NCBI GenBank assembly: GCA_964431735.1
Contig: CAYSLJ010000035.1
Coordinates: 1 to 48,438 of the forward strand
From: CALARM01 sp964431735
GTDB lineage: Bacteria; Vulcanimicrobiota; SpSt-956; JAKJGF01
DNA length: 48,438 nucleotides
Reading direction: 5' to 3'
In this document: positions 13,662 through 22,213 of the stretch, one piece after another
How positions within the stretch are numbered: position 1 is the first letter of the stretch
Layout of the letters: each line of letters starts with the position of its first letter
Notes under the pieces: generated by a model
Told to the model about the DNA's origin: nothing
Database searches by the model: none
Seen by the model: only the letters and a program-made list of their open reading frames with translations
Made by a program: the position numbers and the translations under genes

Positions 13662-15737
13662 TTATGCAGTTACACTCTTTTTTGACAGTTTTATCTCTTC
13701 TTCTATACTCTGAGGAACCCTTTCATATTTCAAAAACTGCAGTGTAAATTCAGCTTTTCCCTGTGTAAGAGAACGAAGGCTTGTGGCATAACCGAACACC
13801 TCTGAAAGAGGAACTTCTGCGGAAATACTGGTAAAACCGTTTTCTACCACTGTATCTACGATGAGGCCCCTTCTCTGATTTACACTGGCAAGAACATTGG
13901 AGCGAAATTCTGAAGGAGATTCTACGGAAAGTAACATAACAGGTTCAAGAATCTTCGGGCTTGCCTTTTTGTAAGCTTCACGGAATGCTCCGATTGATGC
14001 AAGTTCAAAAGCAAGTCTTGAAGAATCTACAGGATGGAATTTTCCGTCAATTACCTTCATAGTTACTCCCACAACAGGAGATTCTATAAGGGAACCTTTT
14101 AAGGTGCATTCGTTGAAACCACTTTCACAGGACGGAATATATACCTTCGGAATTACTCCTCCCTTTGTTTCATCTACGAAGTGGCATCCGCAGTTATTAT
14201 TCGGCTCGATAACACCTGCCACACGGGCAAACTGGCCTCTCCCTCCTGTTTGCTTTTTATGAGTATAATCAAAATTAATTGCCTTTGTAATGGTTTCTCT
14301 GTAGGAAACCTGAGGCGGACCTACTTCGAAATCTGCATTGTATTCTCTTTTCATTCTTTCTATATAAACATCAAGATGGAGTTCCCCCATACCCTTGATG
14401 ACAGTTTCTCCTGTCTCTGCATCAATAAAAGCTTTAAAGGTCGGATCTTCTCTTGTAAATCTGTCAAGAGCTTTCGAGATATTATCAAAGGACTTTTTGT
14501 CTTTAGGTTTTATGGCAAGTGAAAGTATAGGCTCCGGAACAAAAGTGGATTTCATTGAATAATTTATATTGCCATGGGTAAAGGTATCGCCTATGGAACA
14601 ATCAACACCGTAAAGAGCTACAATATCACCGCATGTGGCAGCAGTAATGTCTTCCATATGATTTGCATGCATACGTAAAAGGCGGCCTACTTTAAAACGC
14701 GTTTTTGTCCTTGAATTAAAGAGATTATCACCTTTTCTGACTGTTCCCTGGTAAACCCTTATATAAGTCAACTGCCCGTACTGCTGTTTTTCCAGTTTAA
14801 ATGCAAAAGCTATGGCAGGAAGTTCCGGATCGGCTGAAACAGGCACTTCTTCCCCGTTATTATCAAGATCCATGGCAGTATTTTCCACATCAAAAGGTGC
14901 GGGAAGATAATTTACAATACCGTCTATAAGAGGCTGTACGCCTTTATTTTTCAATGATGTGCCCAGGAAAACAGGAGTCATTTTCAGAGAAACTGTTCCT
15001 TTTCTTATGGCATCAATAAGAAGTTCTTCTGTAACAGTACCGTCAAAATATGCTTCCGTCAATGCCTCGGAAAACATACTTGCTTTATCAACAAGTTCTT
15101 CTCTGTAAGTATTTGCTTCCTCCAGAAGATGGGAGGGGATTTCTTCTTCCCTTATATTTTCACCGTTATCTCCGTCAAAATAAATAGCTTTCATTTTAAC
15201 GAGATCTATAACACCTTCAAATTTACTTTCCAGACCTATCGGTAACTGGACAGGAACGGCATTACGGGATAATTTCTGCATTATCTGTTCTATGACACGT
15301 AAAGGCGCCGAGCCTGTTCTGTCACATTTATTAATAAAAGCAAGAGTGGGAACTTTATAGCGTTTTAATTGCCTGTCTACTGTAATGGACTGTGGCTGTA
15401 CGCCGCCGACGGCACAGAGAACAAGTATGGCTCCGTCCAGTACATGGAGAGCATTTTCAACTTCAATGGTAAAATCTACATGGCCCGGTGTATCAATAAT
15501 ATTTATGGAATGATCGTTCCAGTCCACATTCGTTGCGGCAGAAGTAATCGTTATACCTCTTTCTTTTTCCAGTTCCATAAAGTCCATAGTAGCTCCCACG
15601 CCATCTTTACCTTTTACTTCATGAATGGCATGTATTTTGTTGCAGTAATAAAGAATACGCTCTGTAAGGGTTGTTTTACCCGAATCTATGTGAGCGCTAA
15701 TACCTAGATTTCTTATTTTGGAAACATCTGAATTCAT
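13662..15737 (-). CDS. fusA: Elongation factor G, mitochondrial/spdEFG1-type
   Basis: A 691-aa full-length EF-G. Seen: G1 AHIDSGKTT (15-23), MELEKERGITITSAAT (switch I/G2), DTPGHVDFT (G3), NKCD (G4), domain IV GGRGQFARV, and a C-terminal domain with SLRSLTQGKAEFTLQF. Ser in AHIDSGKTT (bacterial FusA normally has Ala) together with HEVKGKDGVGATMDFMELE matches the mitochondrial EF-G1/spdEFG1 subfamily. Known: that subfamily, described from spirochaetes, planctomycetes and deltaproteobacteria, does translocation while a second paralogue does recycling. It is not in a str operon; it stands alone, flanked by repeat elements. Binds ribosomes in the cytoplasm. Confidence 0.97.
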   Translation of the reverse strand: MNSDVSKIRNLGISAHIDSGKTTLTERILYYCNKIHAIHEVKGKDGVGATMDFMELEKERGITITSAATNVDWNDHSINIIDTPGHVDFTIEVENALHVLDGAILVLCAVGGVQPQSITVDRQLKRYKVPTLAFINKCDRTGSAPLRVIEQIMQKLSRNAVPVQLPIGLESKFEGVIDLVKMKAIYFDGDNGENIREEEIPSHLLEEANTYREELVDKASMFSEALTEAYFDGTVTEELLIDAIRKGTVSLKMTPVFLGTSLKNKGVQPLIDGIVNYLPAPFDVENTAMDLDNNGEEVPVSADPELPAIAFAFKLEKQQYGQLTYIRVYQGTVRKGDNLFNSRTKTRFKVGRLLRMHANHMEDITAATCGDIVALYGVDCSIGDTFTHGNINYSMKSTFVPEPILSLAIKPKDKKSFDNISKALDRFTREDPTFKAFIDAETGETVIKGMGELHLDVYIERMKREYNADFEVGPPQVSYRETITKAINFDYTHKKQTGGRGQFARVAGVIEPNNNCGCHFVDETKGGVIPKVYIPSCESGFNECTLKGSLIESPVVGVTMKVIDGKFHPVDSSRLAFELASIGAFREAYKKASPKILEPVMLLSVESPSEFRSNVLASVNQRRGLIVDTVVENGFTSISAEVPLSEVFGYATSLRSLTQGKAEFTLQFLKYERVPQSIEEEIKLSKKSVTA

Positions 15738-15830
15738 CGAACTTATACCCCTTGTTAAATGTTTAAGAGTTCAATATATTACCTGAAAAGAATAAATTTG
15801 TCAACAGTTTTTCTTACATTTTTGTAAATT

Positions 15831-15893
15831 CGTAATGCGTAATGCGTAATGCGTAATGTGTAATACGTGATGCGTAACGGGTAATGAGTAATC
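15831..15893. repeat. Nine-unit heptamer tract (CGTAATG type)
   Basis: Four CGTAATG units followed by TGTAATA, CGTGATG, CGTAACG, GGTAATG and AGTAATC: nine consecutive heptamers in register. This shows that the true unit is seven bases. It is part of the gene-free stretch 15738-16359, which otherwise holds the next two elements. Confidence 0.92.
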
Positions 15894-15898
15894 TGCGA

Positions 15899-16020
15899 TA
15901 CTGACCTGAGCATAATACCATTTGGCCATCAACCATAGTGCTTTATAAAACTAAACTTGAGGGCGAAATGTTATTACCCGTCACGAAATCATATATGTAT
16001 TATTTATACTCACCTCAGTA
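15899..16020 (+). repeat. TACTGACC inverted-repeat element with a longer interior
   Basis: TACTGACCTGAGCATAAT at 15899 and TATACTCACCTCAGTA ending at 16020. The interior differs from the other copies (about 45 extra bases) and has lost most heptamers, keeping CCCGTCACG at 15978-15986. Confidence 0.55.
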
Positions 16021-16120
16021 ATATTTAAATCTTGCCTCTCTTAAAACTGTACGATATAATTTGTAAATATAAAAATTCTAAAATCATTTTTTGGTACAGC
16101 AATTACGCAAGATGGGCAAT

Positions 16121-16350
16121 AAGGACCGCAGCAGGTAAATTGGTACAAAAAAATATGGCACACACTCCTGTCCCTGGCCGGGATCTGGAGGAAAAGATAT
16201 GCCGTATTAAAAGAGAGTTGTAAATTATATAGACACAAAATATTAAAAGTCTGTAAAACCAGTGTGCCACGCAACAGGATCATATATTTTCCGGAAGAGT
16301 CCGGACAGGGACAGGTTTTAGAGATGGGTACGAACTTATCTTGAGCGGTG
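16121..16350. mobile_element. 230-bp palindromic MITE-like element, copy 2
   Basis: Closely similar to 2610-2843 along its whole length. Same inner arms (CCTGTCCCTGGCCGG, 16168-16182; ...GGACAGGGACAGG, 16302-16314) and same outer CCGC...GCGG ends. It ends about 10 bases before the start codon of the next gene, so it must contain or replace that gene's promoter and leader. Confidence 0.75.
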
Positions 16351-16359
16351 TAAGTAATA

Positions 16360-18012
16360 ATGAGTAGAATAAAACACATATACGGCCTTATCATTTTCAG
16401 TGTATTATCTTCTATATTTATCATAAATATTATTTCAATTATTTTTCCCGTCACAGGAAAAATAGGAACATGTTTATGGTTTATTTCTTATATATTTTTT
16501 ATTATTCTGGCTTTAACAGGCCTCTATAATTCCATAAAAGAAGCTCTCCAGGAAAAGCTTTTTATCACTCTTTTAGTTGTAATTATCTGGTTGTTCATCA
16601 TTGGCTCCAACATAAACAGAATAAAAAATGTAAGTTCCGAAGCCACACAACAGATGGGTCAGATTGTTTCCCTGCTTCATTCTTCCAAAACTATGGGCTT
16701 TAATGATCAGTGTTTTATCGGTTACCCTGCAAGACAGTTTTTCCTGCCTTCTCTGCCTACATTAATAATGGGACGAACGGTATTATCGCTTAATCTTGGA
16801 GGGAGTCTATATCTTATAACAGGCCTTTTAATTTTTTCACGGGCTATATCAATAAATTTCAAAGACAGAAGATATGGTGATCTGGCAGGAGGAATCATTT
16901 TAAGTTTAATATTTCATATATATTATATTAATTACCAGATCTTCTGGTTTGAACAGAGTATCTACCCTTTCGGCTTTACTCTTATCATATGCGGACTATA
17001 TTTATATTATATAAAAGAGCCATCTCTGGCAAACCTGTCATTAACAGGACTGGCTGTTATGTATCTGATTTATTCTTACACTCCGTCTCTTTCCGTGGCA
17101 TGTCTGAGTACAACAGTCCTCATATATTATTATATAAAAAATTTCAAATCTCCCGATAAAAAACGAAATATTATCATAGCTATGATAATTATTTTCTGTA
17201 TAACAAGCTTCTGTCTGTCTCTTAAATACAGAAATGATGTTAAATTAATCAATAAAAATGGCAGTGATGAAATAAGAAGAAGTGATGAAATAAGAAGTAA
17301 GATAAAGGAACTTTTTTTAATTGAAACAAATCTCATAGTAAGCCCTGTTTCTACATTTATATTTTGCCTTATATTACTATTTTCTATATTTATTATGATG
17401 CGGTGGACCATGTTTTTCCTTGCAATGTGGGCAATAGGTACATTTATCATCTCAGCCGTTTCAAGCGGATTTGCTATCCCTCCTCCGTATTTTGCAATAC
17501 ACAGGGCAATTATTATTTATCCTGTCATATTTATTATGTTTATAAATATAATAAAATCCATACATATAGATTTTAAAGGAAAATATTACGGAGGGCTTAT
17601 AATACTCCTGTTCTTATTAATAACAGGCATTATATATCAGCAATCTTACATAAAAACAAAAAATAACCCCACCACAAGAATATATCAATACATACTGATA
17701 AAATGGCTGCAAAAAGAAATACCTGAAAAGGATATTACACAAAACACGGTGTTTTATTTTGATGAAGCCTTTAAAGGAGAGCCATATATAAGTACATATG
17801 ATATGATGATGTATTTTGCGCCGAAATATCATACTAACTTTCCTGACAGTAAAACCGATCTGGCAAAACAAATCATTCCATCGGAAAGTAAATTTTTACT
17901 TGTACCACATGATAAGATAAAAAATCGATGCTATATAAATATAAAAAATCGAATAAAATATATAAACACTTTCTGCGGGCAACAGACAATGAGTTTATAT
18001 AAAATCGAGTAA
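16360..18012 (+). CDS. Multi-pass membrane protein, glycosyltransferase-C-like topology
   Basis: A 550-aa protein with roughly twelve hydrophobic helices spread over residues 1-430 and a C-terminal soluble domain of about 110 residues (QSYIKTKNNPTTRIYQYILIKWLQKEIPEK...). The alternation of helices with short loops and a soluble C-terminus resembles GT-C/PMT-type glycosyltransferases, but I see no clear catalytic DD/DE motif in the first loop, so this is a fold guess only. No good RBS precedes the ATG, which lies about 10 bases after a MITE copy. It faces glutamine synthetase convergently across a perfect hairpin. Confidence 0.7.
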   Translation: MSRIKHIYGLIIFSVLSSIFIINIISIIFPVTGKIGTCLWFISYIFFIILALTGLYNSIKEALQEKLFITLLVVIIWLFIIGSNINRIKNVSSEATQQMGQIVSLLHSSKTMGFNDQCFIGYPARQFFLPSLPTLIMGRTVLSLNLGGSLYLITGLLIFSRAISINFKDRRYGDLAGGIILSLIFHIYYINYQIFWFEQSIYPFGFTLIICGLYLYYIKEPSLANLSLTGLAVMYLIYSYTPSLSVACLSTTVLIYYYIKNFKSPDKKRNIIIAMIIIFCITSFCLSLKYRNDVKLINKNGSDEIRRSDEIRSKIKELFLIETNLIVSPVSTFIFCLILLFSIFIMMRWTMFFLAMWAIGTFIISAVSSGFAIPPPYFAIHRAIIIYPVIFIMFINIIKSIHIDFKGKYYGGLIILLFLLITGIIYQQSYIKTKNNPTTRIYQYILIKWLQKEIPEKDITQNTVFYFDEAFKGEPYISTYDMMMYFAPKYHTNFPDSKTDLAKQIIPSESKFLLVPHDKIKNRCYINIKNRIKYINTFCGQQTMSLYKIE

Positions 18013-18036
18013 TGGCGCACTCTGGAGTGCGCCATT
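18011..18036. terminator. Perfect 12-bp hairpin between convergent genes
   Basis: AATGGCGCACTC (18011-18022) and GAGTGCGCCATT (18025-18036) are exact complements. No U run follows, so this may be a Rho-independent-like pause or an mRNA 3' end stabiliser serving both genes. The plus-strand gene's stop codon overlaps its first bases. Confidence 0.6.
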
Positions 18037-18046
18037 GCAGAGTAAA

Positions 18047-19963
18047 TTACATCTCTATAATATTTCTCTTATAAATCAAATAAAGCTTTCTGAGTTCTGC
18101 AATTTTTTCAGCCATTTCCATTTGAAGTTCTGACACTCTGTCATAATCTTTATCGGCAAGAGCTTCTTTTATCCTTGCAAAAAGAGATTTATCTCTCAGA
18201 GAACTTTTTACCAGATAATGTCTCAATCCATTTATTTCTGTCCACAGTTCCTCATCATAATCATTAAAACCTTCTTTGTCATGAAGTTTAACACATTTTC
18301 GGACTTCTTCAATATTTTCTATGACTATACGTTCACCAAGTTCTAAAGACCACTGAAGGCTTACGGCTTTAACATAGGAATCCAGTATGGCACTCTCAAA
18401 AACATCTCCTCTTGCTAGCACTTCTCTCCTGGAAGGGTATTTGGAGAGATTGCAGAGATTCTCCCATACAGTAGCAGGAGGACAGCCGAAGAGTTTTTCT
18501 CTTTCTTCTCTGGTATAATGCTCAAATACATCTTCTTCACTTCTATATTCTCTGTCTTTTTCAAGATAATGACTCTTTTTACCGGCCTTTTTACAGAATT
18601 CCTTAAAAAGTTCTTCTGAAGTCTTTTTTGAATTAACTGCATATTTTATACCGTCAAGCATGGCCTGATACATGGCAGCCAGAGCAAGGAAGGTATTTGT
18701 ATGAGGATTGGGGGATCTCACTTCAAATCTTACTGAAAGAGGTTTATTCATATCCCTTACAAGTCCTGCGAGGACTGTTCTGTTTCTTGAAGGAACGTCC
18801 AGACTATGTCCCAGAGAAGCAACAATACAGACAGGAGCTTCAAAACCGGGCTTCAATCTGTTAAAAGCATCATTACTGGAAGTAACAAAGGGATTTACTG
18901 CTTCATAGTTTTTCAACAGTCCCATAAGAGCTCCCCAGCCGAAAGGACTTAAAAAATCCTTTTTCATATCAGATGGTGCAAAAAGGTTGACAAGTTTCCC
19001 GTCTTTCAGTCTGACCATCACACTCAGATGGGTGTGCTCACCGCTTCCTGCAACACCTTCCATAGGTTTTGCCATAAAAGTAACTTCAAGACCCTGCCTC
19101 CTGAAGGTTTCTTTTATTAAAATCCTTGCAAGAAGTTCATTGTCTGCTGCCTGGGCAGCATGGTTATATTTCCAGTCAATTTCCAGTTGTTCCATGATAT
19201 GACTTAATTTACCTTCTTCACTTATCTTCGCCGTAACTCCTCCTACTTCTTTATGGCCCATTTCCGGCTCAAGCTCGTATTTCTCAAGTAACATAAGAGA
19301 TTTTTCAAGCGCTGTCCTTACATTACTTTTTGTTCTTTTCCAGTACTGTTCCTGAAGTACCTGAGATACTGATAATTCTTCAAATTCCGCCTGTTCATTC
19401 GGAGTTTTAACCCAGAATTCAAGTTCTGTAGCGGCAAGCGGTATTATTTCGACTATATCATCAGGTGATATATCTCCTATTTTACAGGTTTTAATAAGAT
19501 TTTCTATTTCATTTTTAAAATAATCGATACCTCTCCTCAGGATGGAACGGGAGTCCACTTTTTTACCATTATGTATAAGAAAAGAAGGTATCCTCAGTGT
19601 TCCTACAGGTCTGTCAGATGAGATATCCCTGTGTTCATAATTATAATCTACATACCAGTTAACACCGTTATCTGCTATCATATCGACTCTTGCATTATTC
19701 AATGAAGCTATGCCGGGAATTACCACACTTGAACCGTCTGTCTGGATACCTGACGATAAAAATTCCTCTATATGCTCAAGAAACGTATGTACAGGTATCT
19801 TTTCATCAGTATCATTTCCTCTCAAATCAATACCTGCAAAAGACACAAATTTTATTTCAGGATTTTTACTTAAAAGAGATTTTAATTCCTGAATCTTCTG
19901 CATTTCTCCAGGAATTATATAGACAGGCTCTGACTCGTAATAACTATAAACAGTCTCATTCAT
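18047..19963 (-). CDS. Glutamine synthetase, long form with C-terminal extension
   Basis: A 638-aa protein. Seen: ELEFWVKTP (Glu ligand to metal), MGHKEVGGVTAKI, AKPMEGVAGSGEHTHLSV (metal/glutamate loop), NPFVTSSNDAFNRLKPGFEAP, and RFEVRSPNPHTNTFLALAAM (the catalytic Arg region). The catalytic part ends near residue 450. About 180 further helical residues follow, which ordinary 440-470-aa GSI enzymes lack. GGAGG precedes ATG 19963. Known reaction: glutamate + NH3 + ATP to glutamine. Inferred: either a true assimilatory enzyme of a long-GS subfamily or a gamma-glutamyl ligase relative. No PII or ammonium transporter gene is adjacent. Confidence 0.9.
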   Translation of the reverse strand: MNETVYSYYESEPVYIIPGEMQKIQELKSLLSKNPEIKFVSFAGIDLRGNDTDEKIPVHTFLEHIEEFLSSGIQTDGSSVVIPGIASLNNARVDMIADNGVNWYVDYNYEHRDISSDRPVGTLRIPSFLIHNGKKVDSRSILRRGIDYFKNEIENLIKTCKIGDISPDDIVEIIPLAATELEFWVKTPNEQAEFEELSVSQVLQEQYWKRTKSNVRTALEKSLMLLEKYELEPEMGHKEVGGVTAKISEEGKLSHIMEQLEIDWKYNHAAQAADNELLARILIKETFRRQGLEVTFMAKPMEGVAGSGEHTHLSVMVRLKDGKLVNLFAPSDMKKDFLSPFGWGALMGLLKNYEAVNPFVTSSNDAFNRLKPGFEAPVCIVASLGHSLDVPSRNRTVLAGLVRDMNKPLSVRFEVRSPNPHTNTFLALAAMYQAMLDGIKYAVNSKKTSEELFKEFCKKAGKKSHYLEKDREYRSEEDVFEHYTREEREKLFGCPPATVWENLCNLSKYPSRREVLARGDVFESAILDSYVKAVSLQWSLELGERIVIENIEEVRKCVKLHDKEGFNDYDEELWTEINGLRHYLVKSSLRDKSLFARIKEALADKDYDRVSELQMEMAEKIAELRKLYLIYKRNIIEM

Positions 19964-20073
19964 ATTTATTCCTCCAGGCTTCGTAACGCGTAATGCGCAC
20001 AGGATGTACTATTATCCTTTAATTAGATAATAGAATAAAGTGGATTATATCATAAATTAATTTCAATGGCAAA

Positions 20074-20116
20074 GTGTGAGTAGTGAGTAGATTTACCCGT
20101 CACGCGTTACGCGTCA
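20074..20116. repeat. GTGAGTA and CGTRAYG heptamer tracts
   Basis: GTGTGAGTAGTGAGTAG (20074-20090) followed by CCGTCACGCGTTACGCGTCA (20097-20116), ending 5 bases before the stop of the next gene. A shorter tract lies at 19982-19997, upstream of glutamine synthetase. Confidence 0.8.
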
Positions 20117-20120
20117 CTCA

Positions 20121-21680
20121 TTAAAGGCTTAACTTCGGCATTTCTATAGAAATTCTGTCATCAATTTTATCATCCCAGACCTCACCGGCCTGGAAATATT
20201 CGAAAAATGCCTGTTGAAACGGGCCTATAATCTTCTTGTTTTCTGCTGTGGCAAAACTCTTTTTAGATATGATGGAATCATTTATGGCTATTGTATATGT
20301 TTCTTCAGGATTAATTTCTTTTCCCTCTATTGTAAGAGAAGTAACCCTGTCTCCGCTCGGCCTGGTAGGATCACATTTGCATTTCAATGCTCCTCCCGGT
20401 ATGCCGACACCTTTTGCTCCGTCTTTAAATCCGTCTTCAAGATACTGTTTTATATATTTTCCTTTAATATCTACTGTAAGGGTATTTTCATCTGTGAAAG
20501 GAACAGCATTAAAAAGATCCTCTTTATAGACAGCTCCTGCAGGGATATTCCCTCTCACTGCCCTGGCACTGCAGAGACCTATTTTTGTTCCTCCCTGTTT
20601 TACTATAGCATCTGCAAGTATCTGAGGTATTTTACTATCACTGCTGTGAGAATAATGTATATCTTCTTTTGCTCTTCCCATTACCTCTGAACCGAATTTT
20701 TCAGCTTCCGAAATATATGGAGCTATAACTGTCTGAACATCTTTATCAGGTTTTACCTGAGAGGCAATAACAGGTATAAGTTTTGCCGTATGGGATACAA
20801 TTTTTTTTGTGCTACTATCTATCTGCAGATCAAGTTTACCAAGATATCCCCCTTTTGTACCTGCCTGGACAATTACGGTATTTCCTACTTTTTTACCTTC
20901 TTCCAGTTTATTATGAGTGTGTCCTCCTACTATAACATCAATACCTTCCACTTCAGAGGCAAGTTTTTCATCTTCAGGCAATCCCAGGTGGGACGTAACT
21001 ACGATGAGATCTACTCCCTTTTCTTTAAGTTCTGCAATATATTTCTGTGCAGTTTCTGCAGGAGATTTAAATTCAATACCCTGAAATTTCTCAGGGTCAA
21101 GACGTACGGCAGTTTCCGGTGTATCAATTCCAATGATACCGATTTTCACACCTTTTTTCTCCATTATGGTATAAGGACTTATTCCTTCCATTACCTTTCC
21201 GTCTGCAGTATTTACAATATTTCCTGCCAGTACAGGCGTATCCAGTCCCTGAACAATAGAATTAAAACCATCTTTACCCCAGGCAAAATCATGGTTTCCA
21301 GGCGTTATTGCATCAAACTTGAAGAATTTAAAGGCATCTCCAACCACCCGTCCTTTAGAAACATAGGAAGTCATAGTGCCTTCTGCCAGGTCTCCCGCAT
21401 TGAGAAGTAATGTGCCCTTTAAATCTCTTTCTCTTTCCGTATCAATAACTGTTTTTAAATTTGCCACACCGCCTACTTCACTGTCGGTAGAAATGGAAGG
21501 TTCCATATAGGGCTGAATGGCTCCATGAAAATCATTTATATGAAGTATATGAAGATCTATAAGAGAATTATTGGAACCAGTGGATACTCCGTCTGTGTTC
21601 TCTTCCTTTATAGAAGTTTTTTTTGTGGGAACCTGAAAAAAAGGAGTTACATTTATAAAACCTTTATTGTTTATTAACAT
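20121..21680 (-). CDS. 5'-nucleotidase/UshA-family metallophosphoesterase without signal peptide
   Basis: A 519-aa protein. Seen: metal-site motifs HINDFHG (near 48), GDLAEGT (near 97), GNHDF (near 130), TSHLG and GGHTH (near 250), then a 5'-nucleotidase C-terminal domain (GLCSARAVRGNIPAG...FTDENTLTVDIKGKYIKQYLEDG). AGGAGA is 7 bases before ATG 21680, so the start is firm, yet the first 45 residues are polar (PTKKTSIKEENTDGVSTGSNNS) with no hydrophobic signal. Known: the family normally works in the periplasm on nucleotides or UDP-sugars. Inferred: cytoplasmic, or exported by another route. Confidence 0.92.
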   Translation of the reverse strand: MLINNKGFINVTPFFQVPTKKTSIKEENTDGVSTGSNNSLIDLHILHINDFHGAIQPYMEPSISTDSEVGGVANLKTVIDTERERDLKGTLLLNAGDLAEGTMTSYVSKGRVVGDAFKFFKFDAITPGNHDFAWGKDGFNSIVQGLDTPVLAGNIVNTADGKVMEGISPYTIMEKKGVKIGIIGIDTPETAVRLDPEKFQGIEFKSPAETAQKYIAELKEKGVDLIVVTSHLGLPEDEKLASEVEGIDVIVGGHTHNKLEEGKKVGNTVIVQAGTKGGYLGKLDLQIDSSTKKIVSHTAKLIPVIASQVKPDKDVQTVIAPYISEAEKFGSEVMGRAKEDIHYSHSSDSKIPQILADAIVKQGGTKIGLCSARAVRGNIPAGAVYKEDLFNAVPFTDENTLTVDIKGKYIKQYLEDGFKDGAKGVGIPGGALKCKCDPTRPSGDRVTSLTIEGKEINPEETYTIAINDSIISKKSFATAENKKIIGPFQQAFFEYFQAGEVWDDKIDDRISIEMPKLSL

Positions 21681-21750
21681 AACATATCTCCTGAAGTAAT
21701 AATTTTGCCTTTTATAGTTACGTTCATAACTTATTAGAAATTAAGTGCTT

Positions 21751-21774
21751 CGTGACGCGTAACGCGTGATGCAT
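21751..21774. repeat. Heptamer tract
   Basis: CGTGACG, CGTAACG and CGTGATG in tandem, 70 bases upstream of the nucleotidase start. Nearby, ACTATACTATAATAGTAT (21797-21814) resembles ACTATACTATAAA upstream of citrate synthase. Confidence 0.8.
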
Positions 21775-21885
21775 GGATTAACTGTAATTTGTTATGAACT
21801 ATACTATAATAGTATACCCTGTAAAGAGAAAAATTTAAAGGAAAAAATTGTTAAAAATTTGTTAATTTTTAGCGATATTTTATAA

Positions 21886-21953
21886 GTGAGTGGTGAATAG
21901 TGAGTCGTGAGTGGGTCTTCTCACTGTTCACTATTCACTACTCACTACTCACT
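21886..21953. repeat. GTGARTM heptamer tract folded as an inverted repeat
   Basis: GTGAGTGGTGAATAGTGAGT (21886-21905) is followed by the complementary series TCACTGTTCACTATTCACTA. The two heptamer runs face each other and can form a hairpin of about 30 bp. It is part of the 533-base gene-free stretch 21681-22213, which is almost wholly repeats. Confidence 0.8.
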
Positions 21954-22053
21954 AAATATCTTTAAAGGATTTTATCTTTTTTTTCTAGAATAGAATTACA
22001 TACAAACAGTGAGGGAGGAAGAGGAATGAATATCGAGACCTCTAATAATGGGA

Positions 22054-22191
22054 GAGTCGTGAGTCGTGAATAGTGAGTCGTAAATAGTGAGTAGGGGCGT
22101 TTAATTAAACGCCCTGGGATTAAATACGCATCACGCATCACGTATCAAGCATCACGAACCACCCGTCACGCGTTACGCGTTACGCGTTACG
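22054..22191. repeat. Composite: GTGARTM heptamers, 20-bp palindrome, CGTRAYG heptamers
   Basis: GTGAGTCGTGAATAGTGAGT (22060-22079) and more units up to 22093. Then the perfect palindrome GGGCGTTTAATTAAACGCCC (22095-22114; identical copies at 37319 and 39438). Then heptamers CGCATCA, CGTATCA and a final CGTCACGCGTTACGCGTTAC run to 22191, 22 bases before the kinase start. Confidence 0.85.
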
Positions 22192-22213
22192 ATTATAGTG
22201 AAAAGGGAGATTT

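Noticed and set aside
15831..15893. Heptamer tracts as a CRISPR array, given a cas6 gene in the window
   Set aside because: Units are seven bases, directly adjacent and degenerate, with no spacers of constant length.
16032..16223. Small plus-strand ORF running into MITE copy 2
   Set aside because: Its coding sequence is mostly element DNA shared with the copy at 2610, where the frame is not kept.
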